From positions 2,976,001 to 3,040,000 of the forward strand of contig NZ_JAHVAO010000001.1 of NCBI RefSeq assembly GCF_019264345.1: a DNA stretch of 64,000 nucleotides. The letters run 5' to 3'. Shown here piece by piece: positions 44,412 to 54,636 of this stretch (position 1 is the stretch's first letter; the number at the start of each line of letters is the position of its first letter). Below the pieces are notes generated by a model that had not been told where the DNA came from, did not search any database, and saw only the letters and a list, made by a program, of their open reading frames with translations. Both the position numbers and the translations under genes were made by a program. This stretch comes from Marinobacter arenosus (GTDB taxonomy: Bacteria; Pseudomonadota; Gammaproteobacteria; Pseudomonadales; Oleiphilaceae).

Positions 44412-44440
44412 GGGTGGCTCCTTTACACGGGTCAGAATGC

Positions 44441-44446
44441 TATACT
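44441..44446 (+). promoter_or_regulatory. Candidate -10 element for argH
   Basis: TATACT lies 66 bp before the argH start, in the divergent algZ-argH region. No well-spaced -35 is visible (TTTACA at 44422 is only 13 bp away), so this is tentative. Confidence 0.3.
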
Positions 44447-44512
44447 CCCGCCACGTTCAATGTACCCAATTCCCGCCAGATGATGCCGGGCTGTCAGCAG
44501 GAAAGATAGACC

Positions 44513-45922
44513 ATGACGGATCAGAATAAGTCTGACCAGACCACAACCTCCGAAAAACCCTGGGGCGGACGCTTCAGCGAACCCACCGACGCCTTCGTGG
44601 AGCGTTTCACCGCCTCCGTGGGTTTTGACCAGCGCCTTTATCATCACGACATCACCGGTTCCATCGCTCATGCCACCATGCTGGCCGCCGTGGGCGTGCT
44701 GACCGACGAAGAGCGCGACACGATCATCGAAGGCCTTAAAGGCGTCAAAGCGGATATCGAGGCCGGCACCTTTGAATGGTCGGTGAGTCTGGAAGACGTT
44801 CACATGAACATCGAAGCCCGCCTGACCGATCGTATCGGCATCACCGGCAAGAAGCTGCACACCGGTCGCAGCCGCAACGATCAGGTGGCCACCGATATCC
44901 GCCTGTACCTGCGCGACGAGATTGATGTGATCGCCGAGGAACTGGCGCGCCTGCAATCCGGTCTGCTGGATCTGGCCGAACGGGAAGCAGATACCATCAT
45001 GCCGGGCTTTACCCATCTGCAGACGGCCCAGCCCGTGACCTTCGGCCACCATCTGCTGGCCTGGTACGAGATGCTGGTCCGTGACGCCGAGCGTCTGCAG
45101 GACTGCCGCAAGCGGGTGAACGTCATGCCCCTTGGCGCTGCCGCGCTGGCCGGTACCACCTATCCCATCGACCGCGACATGACCGCGCAGCTGCTGGGCT
45201 TTGACCGGCCGACCGAAAATTCGCTGGATTCGGTCAGCGACCGGGACTTCGCCATCGAATTCTGCAGTTTTTCCGCCCTGCTGATGACGCACCTGTCCCG
45301 CTTCAGCGAAGAGCTGGTGCTGTGGACCTCTGCCCAGTTCGACTTTATCGACCTGCCGGACCGGTTCTGCACCGGATCCTCGATCATGCCCCAGAAGAAG
45401 AACCCGGACGTGCCGGAACTGGTGCGAGGCAAGACCGGCCGGGTCAATGGTCATCTGATCAGCCTGCTGACCCTGATGAAAAGCCAGCCGCTGGCCTACA
45501 ACAAGGACAATCAGGAAGACAAGGAGCCCTTGTTCGACACCGTTGATACCATCAAGGGCTGCCTCAAGGCCTACGCCGACATGATCCCGGCTATCCGGGC
45601 CAAGGCCGACAACATGCGGGTGGCGGCCAAGCGTGGTTTCTCAACCGCCACCGACCTGGCGGACTACCTCGTCAAGAAGGGTGTGGCCTTCCGCGACGCT
45701 CACGAGATCGTTGGCAAGTCGGTGGCCTTCGGCGTCGCCGAGGGGCGCGACCTGTCCGATATGACCCTGGACGAGCTGAAGCAGTTCTCCGACGTAATCA
45801 CCGAGGACGTGTTCGACGTCCTGACCCTCGAAGGCTCGGTGCAGGCCCGTAACCATCTGGGTGGCACTGCGCCGGATCAGGTTCGGGCGGCCGTCAGCCG
45901 GGCCCGTAAACGCATGGGCTGA
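44513..45922 (+). CDS. argH: Argininosuccinate lyase
   Basis: Last step of arginine synthesis, splitting argininosuccinate to arginine and fumarate; 469 residues. The fumarase/aspartase signature [12 protein letters not shown] is at about 284-295 with the catalytic serine in it, plus '[20 protein letters not shown]' and '[20 protein letters not shown]'-type residues around 150-180. Transcribed divergently from algZ, as in Pseudomonas. Confidence 0.97.
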   Translation: MTDQNKSDQTTTSEKPWGGRFSEPTDAFVERFTASVGFDQRLYHHDITGSIAHATMLAAVGVLTDEERDTIIEGLKGVKADIEAGTFEWSVSLEDVHMNIEARLTDRIGITGKKLHTGRSRNDQVATDIRLYLRDEIDVIAEELARLQSGLLDLAEREADTIMPGFTHLQTAQPVTFGHHLLAWYEMLVRDAERLQDCRKRVNVMPLGAAALAGTTYPIDRDMTAQLLGFDRPTENSLDSVSDRDFAIEFCSFSALLMTHLSRFSEELVLWTSAQFDFIDLPDRFCTGSSIMPQKKNPDVPELVRGKTGRVNGHLISLLTLMKSQPLAYNKDNQEDKEPLFDTVDTIKGCLKAYADMIPAIRAKADNMRVAAKRGFSTATDLADYLVKKGVAFRDAHEIVGKSVAFGVAEGRDLSDMTLDELKQFSDVITEDVFDVLTLEGSVQARNHLGGTAPDQVRAAVSRARKRMG

Positions 45923-45952
45923 GCCGAAATGATCGGCCTCCGGGCGCTTCGG

Positions 45953-48397
45953 TCAGCCGCCGATGCGCCCGGTGGTCAGGTCCACTGCCGCCGGCGTCAG
46001 TTCGGCCAGCGGCTGTGGGCGTGAAAGCCTGAAGCCCTGACCGTAATGGATGCCCAGGGTTCTGACCTTGCTCAGGGTGTTGTCGTTTTCGATGAAGGTG
46101 GCCACAGTCTGCTTGCCCGCCACTTCGGCAATTCGGTGCAAGGCCTCAACCATGACCTGTTGCACCGGATCGTCCTCCAGGTGCTGCATCATCCGCCGAT
46201 CCAGCTTGATAATGTCCACCGGCAGCTTCGCCGCGAGGCTGTAACTCTCCACCGAGGCACCGGCACCATCCAATGCCACGCGGCACCCCACCCGGTGCAG
46301 GGCATCGCACAGCACCGCCACGTCGTCGGGGTACTGGGTTGCATGGCTTTCGCGGATCTCCAGGCAGAAGCAATCCGGGGCGAACGGCGAGTCCCGTAGC
46401 TGGTCTTCCAGGAAATCCGCAAACGTGTCATCCAGGACACTGGCCAGGGACAGGTTGAAACCGCAGTATTTCAGCCGGGGTTCCAGCAGCCGATGGTCAC
46501 CCAGCCAGGCCAGGGTCTGGCGGATCACCTGTCGATCCAGGCGTTTGGCAAGATCGAATCGTTCGGCCACCGGCAGGAACTGGTCGGGACGAAGTTCGTC
46601 CTCATGCTCGCCGTCGCCGGGGATGCGACACAGGATTTCGATATGATCGCCCCAGGTCACACTGGCAACCGGCTTGAGAGCCTGGTAGGCGAGGATCAGT
46701 TTCTGGTTGTCCAGGGCCTTCCGGATCAGTTCCACCTGTCGGTTCGTGGTGCCTTCGTCGGTCTGCAGGGCCAGCGCCCGGGCCGTGTGGATGCGGTTGC
46801 GGCCAGAGGTCTTGGCGGTATGGCAGAGGTCCGAGGCCTGGCTCAGCAACTGTTCCGGGTCGCTGGGCACCTCGCTGTCCATCATCAGCAAGCCGCCCGA
46901 GGCGGTCGTCCTCAGGGAATGGCCTTGCCATTCGAAGACGAACTCGCGAATCAGTTCCAGGATGTCCTCGGCAATCTTTCTGGCCCTGGATTCGGGGCAG
47001 TTCTCGATCAGCAGCGCAAAGGTGTCGCCAGACAGGCGCGCAAGCGCATCCCGCTGGCGCACGCGTATGCCCAGATTGCCCGCCAGCTCCCGAAGGTAGC
47101 GGTCGCAGGTACCGCTGCCGGCTACCTCGTTGAAACGCTCGAATTCGTCGAGATCCAGGTACAGCAGGCTGTCGCAGGATTCCCGATGGGTTTTCTGTTC
47201 CAGGGTCCGCAGCAGTCGGGCGACAAAGGCGCGACGGTTCATCAGTCCGGTCACCGGGTCATGGCGGATGCGGTATTCACTGCTGGCGCAATGATTGACC
47301 CGCTGGCTGATGTCCCGGGCCACATGCACCGCGCCGATCGTTTCGCCCTGACCGTTGGTCAGCCGCTGGTAATGGAATTCGTAGACCGGCAACTCCCGGT
47401 TCTGCTGCGCCAGCGGCATTTCCACCACAAAGCTGTCGCGGTCGAACGCCCGTTGCCACAGCCGTTCGATGAGCCGGCGCTCGTTGGGGTGGTCCGGCAA
47501 CAGTTGTGTCAGGTTATCGCCGGGTTTGGGCGTCACGCCAAAAACGTTGGTGAACTGGTGACGGAACAACTCGTTGCAGTGCAGCAGGTTCAGTTCGCGA
47601 TCGACGGCGGCGACCAGGTCCGGCGTCGCCTGTGTGGTGGCGTTCAGTATCTCTTCTGCCCGCTGTCGGGACTGATCGCGTTGCATGGTCGGGGTATGAT
47701 CCACCAGGATCCCGCCCAGGCGCTGGATGCGTTTGCCGTTTTTCAGGGGGCGTCCGTTCAGCGTGACCTTGCGGATATTCTGGCGCGCGGTGAGCAGATT
47801 CAGTTCCAGGGAAAACGGGGCGCCTGATCGAATACACCGCCGGAACATTGCCCGCACCCGGTTCTGCCCGGTCTGGCAGTAAAACAGCGCCTGTTCGGGC
47901 GTGATGTCGCAGCCCGGGCGCAGTTCCAGCAACCGGAAAACGCCCTCGCTCCAGGTCATTTCGTTGGTCTGGGTATCCAGCTCCCAGATCCCGAACGCGG
48001 CACTGTCCTCGGCCGATGCCAGCAGGCGTGGATCCATGTTGCCGCTGTCCCGTTGGGTGATGCTGGCATTGGCGGCCTTGTCGGAATCCCGCATGGTCAG
48101 GCGCAGACTCAGACACGCGGTGTAAAAGAAACCTTCCTTGTGGCGAAAGGTGACAAGGGCATCCTGACCCCGCTCGATCCGGTGGCGATTCGCCGGGGCG
48201 AAGGGGTCGTCCTGGCGGGAGGCGAGTATCCTGTGGACCGGATGACCTTCAAGCTCGCTGGCGTCGTAGCCCAATACGGATTCGGCGTAACGGTCGGCGT
48301 ACAACACTTTGCCGTCGTCATCGATTCGCAGCAGTGCGCTGCGCTCGGATCCCCTGGGCTGATCGGAACGGTAACGACGGATGACGAATTCTTTCAC
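45953..48397 (-). CDS. PAS-GGDEF-EAL protein with both catalytic motifs degenerate
   Basis: 814 residues, no membrane segments. Three PAS-like domains (about 15-110, 125-240 and 250-370; 'GAVHVARDISQR' ends the third) precede a GGDEF domain (375-540) and an EAL domain (555-800). The GGDEF motif is SGDTF (456-460). The EAL motif is EIL (587-589) and the DDFGTG loop reads D710-G-A-G, losing the second metal-binding Asp. Other EAL residues persist (NLS, EIRES, KLDRR, GQGF). It is therefore more likely a c-di-GMP binder or regulatory scaffold than an enzyme. Convergent with argH. Confidence 0.88.
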   Translation of the reverse strand: MKEFVIRRYRSDQPRGSERSALLRIDDDGKVLYADRYAESVLGYDASELEGHPVHRILASRQDDPFAPANRHRIERGQDALVTFRHKEGFFYTACLSLRLTMRDSDKAANASITQRDSGNMDPRLLASAEDSAAFGIWELDTQTNEMTWSEGVFRLLELRPGCDITPEQALFYCQTGQNRVRAMFRRCIRSGAPFSLELNLLTARQNIRKVTLNGRPLKNGKRIQRLGGILVDHTPTMQRDQSRQRAEEILNATTQATPDLVAAVDRELNLLHCNELFRHQFTNVFGVTPKPGDNLTQLLPDHPNERRLIERLWQRAFDRDSFVVEMPLAQQNRELPVYEFHYQRLTNGQGETIGAVHVARDISQRVNHCASSEYRIRHDPVTGLMNRRAFVARLLRTLEQKTHRESCDSLLYLDLDEFERFNEVAGSGTCDRYLRELAGNLGIRVRQRDALARLSGDTFALLIENCPESRARKIAEDILELIREFVFEWQGHSLRTTASGGLLMMDSEVPSDPEQLLSQASDLCHTAKTSGRNRIHTARALALQTDEGTTNRQVELIRKALDNQKLILAYQALKPVASVTWGDHIEILCRIPGDGEHEDELRPDQFLPVAERFDLAKRLDRQVIRQTLAWLGDHRLLEPRLKYCGFNLSLASVLDDTFADFLEDQLRDSPFAPDCFCLEIRESHATQYPDDVAVLCDALHRVGCRVALDGAGASVESYSLAAKLPVDIIKLDRRMMQHLEDDPVQQVMVEALHRIAEVAGKQTVATFIENDNTLSKVRTLGIHYGQGFRLSRPQPLAELTPAAVDLTTGRIGG

Positions 48398-48542
48398 AAC
48401 GGGTGAGCCTCGGTATTCTTCGGTACGATTCTGCAGGTTGCCCGGAACGAGCCGGCCCCGCTTTTATTTTTTTGCCGGTTTTGCCACGATGCGTCCATCA
48501 TACTGATACTCTGACTGAAAAGAACCTCTCCCCGGAGCTGCC

Positions 48543-51401
48543 TTGACCGCCCATGTTGCCCCGATTGCCCTGGATTTCGATGAGGGCATAGATCGCAAGA
48601 CCCTGCGCCGTCTGCGGGACCGGTTCCTGTCGGTCAATCAGCAACGCTGGGATCGGGCGTGCTCCGCACTGACCTACCGCCAGCAGATCGTGCTGGAAGT
48701 GTTGCCGCTGGTGTTCCACGCCAATCATCCGGCGTTGCCGGGCTACACAGACGCCGATTGTCCGTATGGCTTCAGTCATTACCAACCCCCGTCCCGAACC
48801 CTGAACGCGGCACGCCGCCTGGCGCGAACCTTCAGTGTCCGCAATGAAGGCAAACGCAGGCCCGACCTCGACGCCCTGTTCCTGATGGGGAGTCCGGGCA
48901 CGCTGGGGCATTCCGTGGCCAGTGACCTGGACCTGTGGCTCTGCCACCGGAGTGACCTGCCGGAGCGGGGCATCCAATGCCTGGAGCGTAAAGCGGAAAA
49001 ACTGTCGGAATGGGCGGGGTCGCTCGGCGTGGAGCTTCACGTGTTCGTGTTCTGTGCGGAGGACTGGCGGGCCGGCCGACAGCGCGCCGAAGTGACCGGC
49101 GAGAACTGCGGCAGTGCCCAGCATTACCTGCTTCTTGATGAGTTCTACCGGACCAGTATTCACCTGGCGGGGCGCTATCCGATGTGGTGGCTGATCCCCG
49201 CGGAGTGTGAGTCGCGCTACGACGAATGCATGCGACAGCTGGTGGGCTGCCGCTTTGTTCGGGGCGACGAATACATTGATTTTGGGCCGGTGTCGGCCAT
49301 TCCCGAGGAGGAATTCCTGGGGGCGGGCGTGTGGCAGCTCTACAAGGGTATCGACGCGCCCTGGAAATCCATTCTCAAGCTGTTGCTGATCGAGTGTTAC
49401 GCCCAGACCGCGGGCCAGCCACTGCTGTCGAGTGTGTTCAAACAGGCCGTGTTCCGGGGCGAGACCGAGGCCGACGGCCTGGATCCCTATCTGCTGCTCT
49501 ACAACCGGCTGGAAACCTGGCTGCTGGATTCGGGGATGTCAGGGCGTCTGGACCTTGTCCGCCGCAGCCTCTACCTGAAAGCGGGGTTGCCGTTGACCCG
49601 GGCCGACTCGGCGCCGGAGCGTTGGCGGGTGCGCCTGCTGACCCAGCTGGTGGAACGGTGGCAGTGGCAGGAGCCAGCCCTCGCTGAACTGGATAACCGT
49701 CACCAGTGGCGTGCCGAGGATGTCACCCGGCTGCGCCGCCTCATCGTGGCCGAACTCACTCACAGCTATCGACTGCTTTCAAAAATGGCCCGGGATCACG
49801 GGACCCGGGCGACCATCAGCGTCGGCGACATCAACCTCCTTGGCCGCAAACTCTATGCGGCGTTCCAGCGCAAAGCCGGCAAGATCGAGCAGATCAACCC
49901 CGGCCTGGCGCCGTCACTGGTGGAGGAAAACCTGGCCTTCTACCACCAGTCGGAGCAGGGGAGGGACGGCAATGGCTGGTTGCTTTACCGGGACCTTGAA
50001 GATCCGGCCGACGCCTTCTGGCAGCCGGCCATCCGCCGGTCGGGCAACCTGACCGAACTGATGGTGTGGTGTTACTGCAACGGCCTCTTGTCCCGGTCAA
50101 CCCGGCTGAATGTGCGGGCTGGCCAGAGCGTGGCGTCGGTCAGTGAACTGCGGGAAATGCTCGAAGCCCTCGCCGGGTTTCTTCCGTTTCCGATCGAACC
50201 GGCGGACCGGGAGGCGCTTTCGCGAGGCGTCCGCCCGGTGCGCAATCTGTTGCTGGTGAACGTTGGCGTCGACCCCCAGGCCCACCTGACCGAAAAAGGC
50301 CTGCACAAGCTCAGCGCACGGCATGATTCGCTCGGCTTCAGCGGCGGGCGGGAGAATCTGGTGGTCACGATTGATCAGATCACCTTCAACAGCTGGCACG
50401 AGGTGAGTCTCCAGCACTACGCCGCCGGCGACACGCTGATCCAGTGCTTGAAGAACGTGCTCGCGTCGGTGGCGGTGGATCCGTCCGAGGTGCCCGGTAT
50501 CCAGGTCCATGGCCACAACCGGGGGCACGGAGCCGCCATCGCGCGGCGTGTCCAGGAGCTGTTCAGCGATGTTCTGCGCCAGTTTTTTGCGGGCGGGCTG
50601 GGGCCGCATCCCTTGCGTTATGTGATTGAAGTGGATCGGCGGTATTTTATGCTCCAGTTCAACGGTCGGGAACCCGGGTTCATCGCCCTCGACAGCTTTG
50701 GTGCCCTGCTGGAGCACCTTGCCTTGCCTCAGGATAGGTACCTGCCCGTGGTGTTCGACCGCTATGCGATTCCGGAGGATCCCGCCCTCAGAGCCGTGTC
50801 CCAGGCGTGCGAGCCGGACAACATCCAGGTGTTTTACTGCATCCGGGGTGAGCGGGCACGGATCTGGGTGGTTGATGAGCTTGGGTCGCTTTCAACCTGG
50901 GAACAGGCGGTCGGTAACCGGCGTTATCTGCTGGCGCCCCTGCTTCGCTTTCTCGAAAATTTGGTGGAGCGCCGCATGCTTCGCCGCAGCGATGCCCCGA
51001 CGGTGCTGGCGGGCGTTCAGTGCCAGGAAGTCGTGAACCGGGACGGCCACTGGCGCACCGAGCTCCGTCCCGATACCGAGTCCACATCGACTCTCCCCGG
51101 CCTGGAGGTCCAGGCTGTGGGGGTGCAGGAGGGCGGCAGTCGGGTCCGGTTCGACATGTTCTGCGGCGAGCAGGAATTCACCGTCCAGGAATATGGGGAT
51201 CAACTGATTTCCGCGGTGGCCCATTACATCCGATCCCAGCGCCAGGATCGCGAGGACTATCCGGTCTACCTGACGGACGTGCATCTCCCCCATGACCTGG
51301 ATCCCCAGGTCTATCAACTGGATATCCAGACCAGTCAGTACCTCCATTACCGGTCGATTCTGGAGCGCGCCCTTAACCAGGCCCTGCAGGGCAACGGCTA
51401 G
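48543..51401 (+). CDS. cyaA: Class I adenylate cyclase
   Basis: Makes cyclic AMP for CRP/Vfr-type regulation; 952 residues. The N-terminal catalytic domain holds the nucleotidyltransferase motif G116-S117 ... D128, D130 (SDLDLWLCH), and a long C-terminal regulatory part follows. Translation starts at TTG (48543) after CCCCGGAG; E. coli cyaA also uses TTG, which keeps expression low. Homologues are 850-950 residues, so it is full length. The next gene, lptM, has its own -10 box. Confidence 0.95.
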   Translation: MTAHVAPIALDFDEGIDRKTLRRLRDRFLSVNQQRWDRACSALTYRQQIVLEVLPLVFHANHPALPGYTDADCPYGFSHYQPPSRTLNAARRLARTFSVRNEGKRRPDLDALFLMGSPGTLGHSVASDLDLWLCHRSDLPERGIQCLERKAEKLSEWAGSLGVELHVFVFCAEDWRAGRQRAEVTGENCGSAQHYLLLDEFYRTSIHLAGRYPMWWLIPAECESRYDECMRQLVGCRFVRGDEYIDFGPVSAIPEEEFLGAGVWQLYKGIDAPWKSILKLLLIECYAQTAGQPLLSSVFKQAVFRGETEADGLDPYLLLYNRLETWLLDSGMSGRLDLVRRSLYLKAGLPLTRADSAPERWRVRLLTQLVERWQWQEPALAELDNRHQWRAEDVTRLRRLIVAELTHSYRLLSKMARDHGTRATISVGDINLLGRKLYAAFQRKAGKIEQINPGLAPSLVEENLAFYHQSEQGRDGNGWLLYRDLEDPADAFWQPAIRRSGNLTELMVWCYCNGLLSRSTRLNVRAGQSVASVSELREMLEALAGFLPFPIEPADREALSRGVRPVRNLLLVNVGVDPQAHLTEKGLHKLSARHDSLGFSGGRENLVVTIDQITFNSWHEVSLQHYAAGDTLIQCLKNVLASVAVDPSEVPGIQVHGHNRGHGAAIARRVQELFSDVLRQFFAGGLGPHPLRYVIEVDRRYFMLQFNGREPGFIALDSFGALLEHLALPQDRYLPVVFDRYAIPEDPALRAVSQACEPDNIQVFYCIRGERARIWVVDELGSLSTWEQAVGNRRYLLAPLLRFLENLVERRMLRRSDAPTVLAGVQCQEVVNRDGHWRTELRPDTESTSTLPGLEVQAVGVQEGGSRVRFDMFCGEQEFTVQEYGDQLISAVAHYIRSQRQDREDYPVYLTDVHLPHDLDPQVYQLDIQTSQYLHYRSILERALNQALQGNG

Positions 51402-51430
51402 CGTCCTCGCCGCGCGGGCCGGGTCTCAGG

Positions 51431-51436
51431 TATACT
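51431..51436 (+). promoter_or_regulatory. -10 element upstream of lptM
   Basis: TATACT at 51431-51436 would start transcription near 51443, which argues that the ATG at 51443 is not the translation start. Confidence 0.45.
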
Positions 51437-51466
51437 TGCGCCATGGTAAACTCAGGGGTAGCAGGA

Positions 51467-51643
51467 ATGCGCGCGGGAAAGGTCTGGCTGGCGGGTCTGG
51501 TGGTGTTGTTGGCGGTGACTGGCTGTGGTCAGAAAGGGCCGCTGTACCGGGAGGATCCCGCCGTATCTGCCCGTGCCACAGACGCGGTGACGGCCGAGCC
51601 CGGAAGCCGGGACGTGCGCGACGATGAGGACGCTGGCGAATAA
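51467..51643 (+). CDS. lptM: LptM (YifL/LppL) lipoprotein
   Basis: Small outer-membrane lipoprotein that helps mature the LPS export translocon LptD; 58 residues. The lipobox LLAVTGC is followed directly by the diagnostic GQKGPLY. The ATG at 51467 is preferred over 51443 because AGGGG lies 8 nt upstream and a -10 box overlaps the earlier region. It is the first gene of the lptM-lysA-dapF-DUF484-xerC cluster, conserved in many gammaproteobacteria. Confidence 0.92.
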   Translation: MRAGKVWLAGLVVLLAVTGCGQKGPLYREDPAVSARATDAVTAEPGSRDVRDDEDAGE

Positions 51644-51683
51644 CGAGCCGCCCTCCGGCCCCGTATAACGAATCAGGAAGCTC

Positions 51684-52934
51684 ATGGATCACTTCAACTA
51701 CCGCAACGGCGAACTCTTTGCCGAGGATGTGCCTGTCTCTGCCATTGCCGAGCGTTTCGGAACGCCGGCCTATGTCTATTCCCGGGCGACCCTGGAACGT
51801 CATTATCGCGCCTACGATGACGCCCTCAAGGGGCGGCCACATCTGGTCTGCTATGCGGTCAAGGCCAACAGCAACCTTGCGGTACTGAACGTCCTTGCCC
51901 GCCTTGGTGCGGGGTTTGACATTGTCTCCGCCGGTGAGCTGGAGCGAGTGCTGCGCGCCGGAGGTGACGCCAGCAGGGTGGTCTTCTCCGGTGTTGGCAA
52001 GCAGGAGTGGGAAATGAAGCGTGCCCTGGAAGTGGGTGTACGCTGTTTCAATGTGGAGTCTGACACCGAGCTCGACCGCCTGAATGCCGTCGCCGGTGAG
52101 CTGGGCGTGCGGGCGCCGGTCTCCCTGCGTGTGAATCCGGACGTCGATGCCGGCACCCACCCCTACATTTCGACCGGCCTGAAAGAGAACAAATTCGGCA
52201 TTGATATTGCCGAGGCGCCTGCCGTCTACGCCCGGGCGTCGGCTATGCCCCATCTCGATATTCAGGGCGTTGACTGTCACATCGGTTCGCAACTGACGTC
52301 GGTGTCGCCGTTTCTGGACGCCCTGGATCGGGTGCTGGCGCTGATCGACGAACTTGCCGGGCAGGGTATTCACATCCGGCACCTCGACATGGGGGGCGGC
52401 CTCGGCGTTACCTACAATCAGGAACAGCCGCCCCAGCCGTCGGACTATGTAACGGCCCTGGCCGAGCGCCTGGGCGACCGCGAGCTCGAACTGATCATGG
52501 AACCCGGGCGATCCATTGCGGCCAATGCCGGCATCCTGATTACCCGCGTCGAGTTCCTGAAGTGCACTGAACACCGGAATTTTGCGATCATCGATGCCGC
52601 CATGAACGACCTGATCCGCCCGGCGCTCTACAGTGCCTGGCAGGCCATTGTGCCCGTTACCCCGCATCAACAGGGCGAGGAGAAATCCTGGGATCTGGTG
52701 GGGCCGGTGTGCGAGACCGGCGATTTCCTGGGCAAGGATCGCCTGCTTCGACTGCAGGCCGGTGATTTGCTGGCGGTTCGGTCCGCCGGCGCCTACGGGT
52801 TTGTCATGAGTTCCAACTACAACAGCCGCAACCGGCCGCCGGAGCTGATGGTGGATGGCGACCAGGTGCATGTGGTGCGTCGTCGTGAAACCCTGGACGA
52901 CCAGCTCGCGCCCGAGAGTTGTCTGCCGGAATGA
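51684..52934 (+). CDS. lysA: Diaminopimelate decarboxylase
   Basis: PLP enzyme converting meso-diaminopimelate to lysine; 416 residues. The cofactor lysine is K60 (CYAVKANSN). Other marks are 'DCHIGSQL', '[11 protein letters not shown]', '[11 protein letters not shown]', '[11 protein letters not shown]' and '[14 protein letters not shown]'. Followed by dapF, which makes its substrate, with only a short gap. Confidence 0.97.
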   Translation: MDHFNYRNGELFAEDVPVSAIAERFGTPAYVYSRATLERHYRAYDDALKGRPHLVCYAVKANSNLAVLNVLARLGAGFDIVSAGELERVLRAGGDASRVVFSGVGKQEWEMKRALEVGVRCFNVESDTELDRLNAVAGELGVRAPVSLRVNPDVDAGTHPYISTGLKENKFGIDIAEAPAVYARASAMPHLDIQGVDCHIGSQLTSVSPFLDALDRVLALIDELAGQGIHIRHLDMGGGLGVTYNQEQPPQPSDYVTALAERLGDRELELIMEPGRSIAANAGILITRVEFLKCTEHRNFAIIDAAMNDLIRPALYSAWQAIVPVTPHQQGEEKSWDLVGPVCETGDFLGKDRLLRLQAGDLLAVRSAGAYGFVMSSNYNSRNRPPELMVDGDQVHVVRRRETLDDQLAPESCLPE

Positions 52935-52981
52935 GCGGAGCACAGGATATGGGGCAACAGCGACGAGGCCAGGCTGCAACC

Positions 52982-53863
52982 ATGCGATTCACCAAGATGC
53001 ACGGCCTTGGCAATGACTTCATGGTGGTCGATGCCATCAGCCAGCCGTTCCGCCTTCGCCCGGAGATGATCCGGGAGCTGGCGGACCGCAATTTCGGTAT
53101 CGGTTTTGACCAGTTGCTGGTCGTGGAACCCCCGGGGCTGCCGGATGTGGATTTTCGCTACCGCATCTTCAACGCCGACGGGTCCGAAGTTGAGCAGTGT
53201 GGCAATGGTGCCCGCTGTTTTGCCCGGTTTGTTCGCGATCAACGCCTGACCAACAAGAAGGTCATCCGGGTGCAGACCGCCAAAGGGGTGATCGAGTTGC
53301 GGGTTGGCAAGGATGGCCTGGTCATGGTCAACATGGGGATTCCGGAGCTCAATCCTCCCGCCATCCCATTTGCCGCTGATCGTCGCAAGGAGGTCTACAC
53401 CGTCGATGTGAATGGCAGCACGGTGGAGCTGAGTGCGGTATCCATGGGCAACCCCCATGGTGTGCTGCTGGTGGACGACGTGGACACCGCCCCGGTAGAG
53501 ACCCTCGGTCCCAGGCTCGAGAATCACCCCCGTTTCCCGGCCCGCGCCAACATCGGGTTTCTCCAGATCATTGATCGCACCCACGCCCGGCTGCGGGTGT
53601 TCGAACGAGGCTCCGGTGAGACGCTCGCCTGTGGCAGCGGCGCCTGCGCGGCGGTCGTGGCCGGTTGTCTGCGGGGCCTGCTGGATCCTCGGGTTGAAGT
53701 GGAACTGCGTGGTGGGCGGCTGGTGATTGAATGGCAGGGGGAGGGTACCCCTGTTATGATGGAAGGCCCTGCAACGAGTGTCTTCGAGGGACAGTTGCGG
53801 TTGCCCGGCGATCATCAGGGACGTCGTCGGAGAAACAGCAGACCAACCAAACAACGGTCCTGA
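52982..53863 (+). CDS. dapF: Diaminopimelate epimerase
   Basis: Converts LL- to meso-diaminopimelate for lysine and peptidoglycan; 293 residues. The two catalytic cysteines are C73 (EQCGNGARC) and C217 (TLACGSGAC), the same numbers as in E. coli, which supports the ATG at 52982. An upstream in-frame ATG (52931) overlapping the lysA stop would add 17 unconserved residues. The C-terminus is about 20 residues longer than usual and basic ([14 protein letters not shown]). Confidence 0.95.
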   Translation: MRFTKMHGLGNDFMVVDAISQPFRLRPEMIRELADRNFGIGFDQLLVVEPPGLPDVDFRYRIFNADGSEVEQCGNGARCFARFVRDQRLTNKKVIRVQTAKGVIELRVGKDGLVMVNMGIPELNPPAIPFAADRRKEVYTVDVNGSTVELSAVSMGNPHGVLLVDDVDTAPVETLGPRLENHPRFPARANIGFLQIIDRTHARLRVFERGSGETLACGSGACAAVVAGCLRGLLDPRVEVELRGGRLVIEWQGEGTPVMMEGPATSVFEGQLRLPGDHQGRRRRNSRPTKQRS

Positions 53864-53879
53864 CAGTCAGGAGAACGTG

Positions 53880-54626
53880 ATGACAGACCAAGCGGCCCGC
53901 CAGAAGGCCGGAGAGCTCAGCCGCGAGCAGGTGGCGGAGTATCTGCGGGAGAATCCGGATTTCTTTGTGGATCAGGACGAGCTGCTTCGCAGTCTGACCC
54001 TGCCTCACGACAGTGGCCGGGCAATCTCGCTGGTGGAGCGTCAGGTGCACCTGTTCCGTGAGCAGCGGGATACCCTGCGTCGCGAACTGGTGGAGCTGGT
54101 GGCCATTGCCCGTCAGAACGACCGGCTGTTCGAGAAGAGCAAACGCCTGCTGATGCAGGTCATTGAAGCCCGCACCCTCAATGACATGGCGTCCGCCATC
54201 GATGACAGCATTCGGGGTGATTTTGGGCTGGATGCGGCTTCGGTCCTTCTGTTTACCGATCGGCCTCTGCCTGATCCGTCTCAGGGCGCGCTTCACGTCG
54301 TCCGCCCGGACGAAGCCCACGAGCGTCTCGGGAGCCTCCTGGAGGGCAGCCGTGCAGTATGCGGCCAGTTCCGGGAAAGCGAGCGCCAGTTCCTGTTCCC
54401 GGACCGCGAGGAACCCATCGCCTCGGTTGCGCTCGTGCCCCTGCGCAGCAACGACCTGGTCGGGGTGTTTGCCGTCGGAAGCTGCCAGCCTGGCTATTTT
54501 GACCAGAGCATGGGTTCCCTGTTTCTGAGTTACATCAGCGATACCCTGAGCCGGCTGCTCCCGCCCATGGTTCAGCGTCACACCGGAGCGGCGCCGGTGG
54601 CGGACATCGCCACGGAATCTCGCTAG
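53880..54626 (+). CDS. DUF484 family protein
   Basis: 248 residues, cytoplasmic. An N-terminal helix pair ('VAEYLRENPDFFVDQDELLRSLTLPH') and a coiled coil ('SLVERQVHLFREQRDTLRRELVEL') lead into a GAF-like domain (about 95-230). Function unknown, but the dapF-DUF484-xerC order is conserved across gammaproteobacteria. Start supported by CAGGAGA 6 nt upstream; it begins 16 bp after dapF. Confidence 0.92.
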   Translation: MTDQAARQKAGELSREQVAEYLRENPDFFVDQDELLRSLTLPHDSGRAISLVERQVHLFREQRDTLRRELVELVAIARQNDRLFEKSKRLLMQVIEARTLNDMASAIDDSIRGDFGLDAASVLLFTDRPLPDPSQGALHVVRPDEAHERLGSLLEGSRAVCGQFRESERQFLFPDREEPIASVALVPLRSNDLVGVFAVGSCQPGYFDQSMGSLFLSYISDTLSRLLPPMVQRHTGAAPVADIATESR

Positions 54627-54636
54627 GGTGCCCGAC

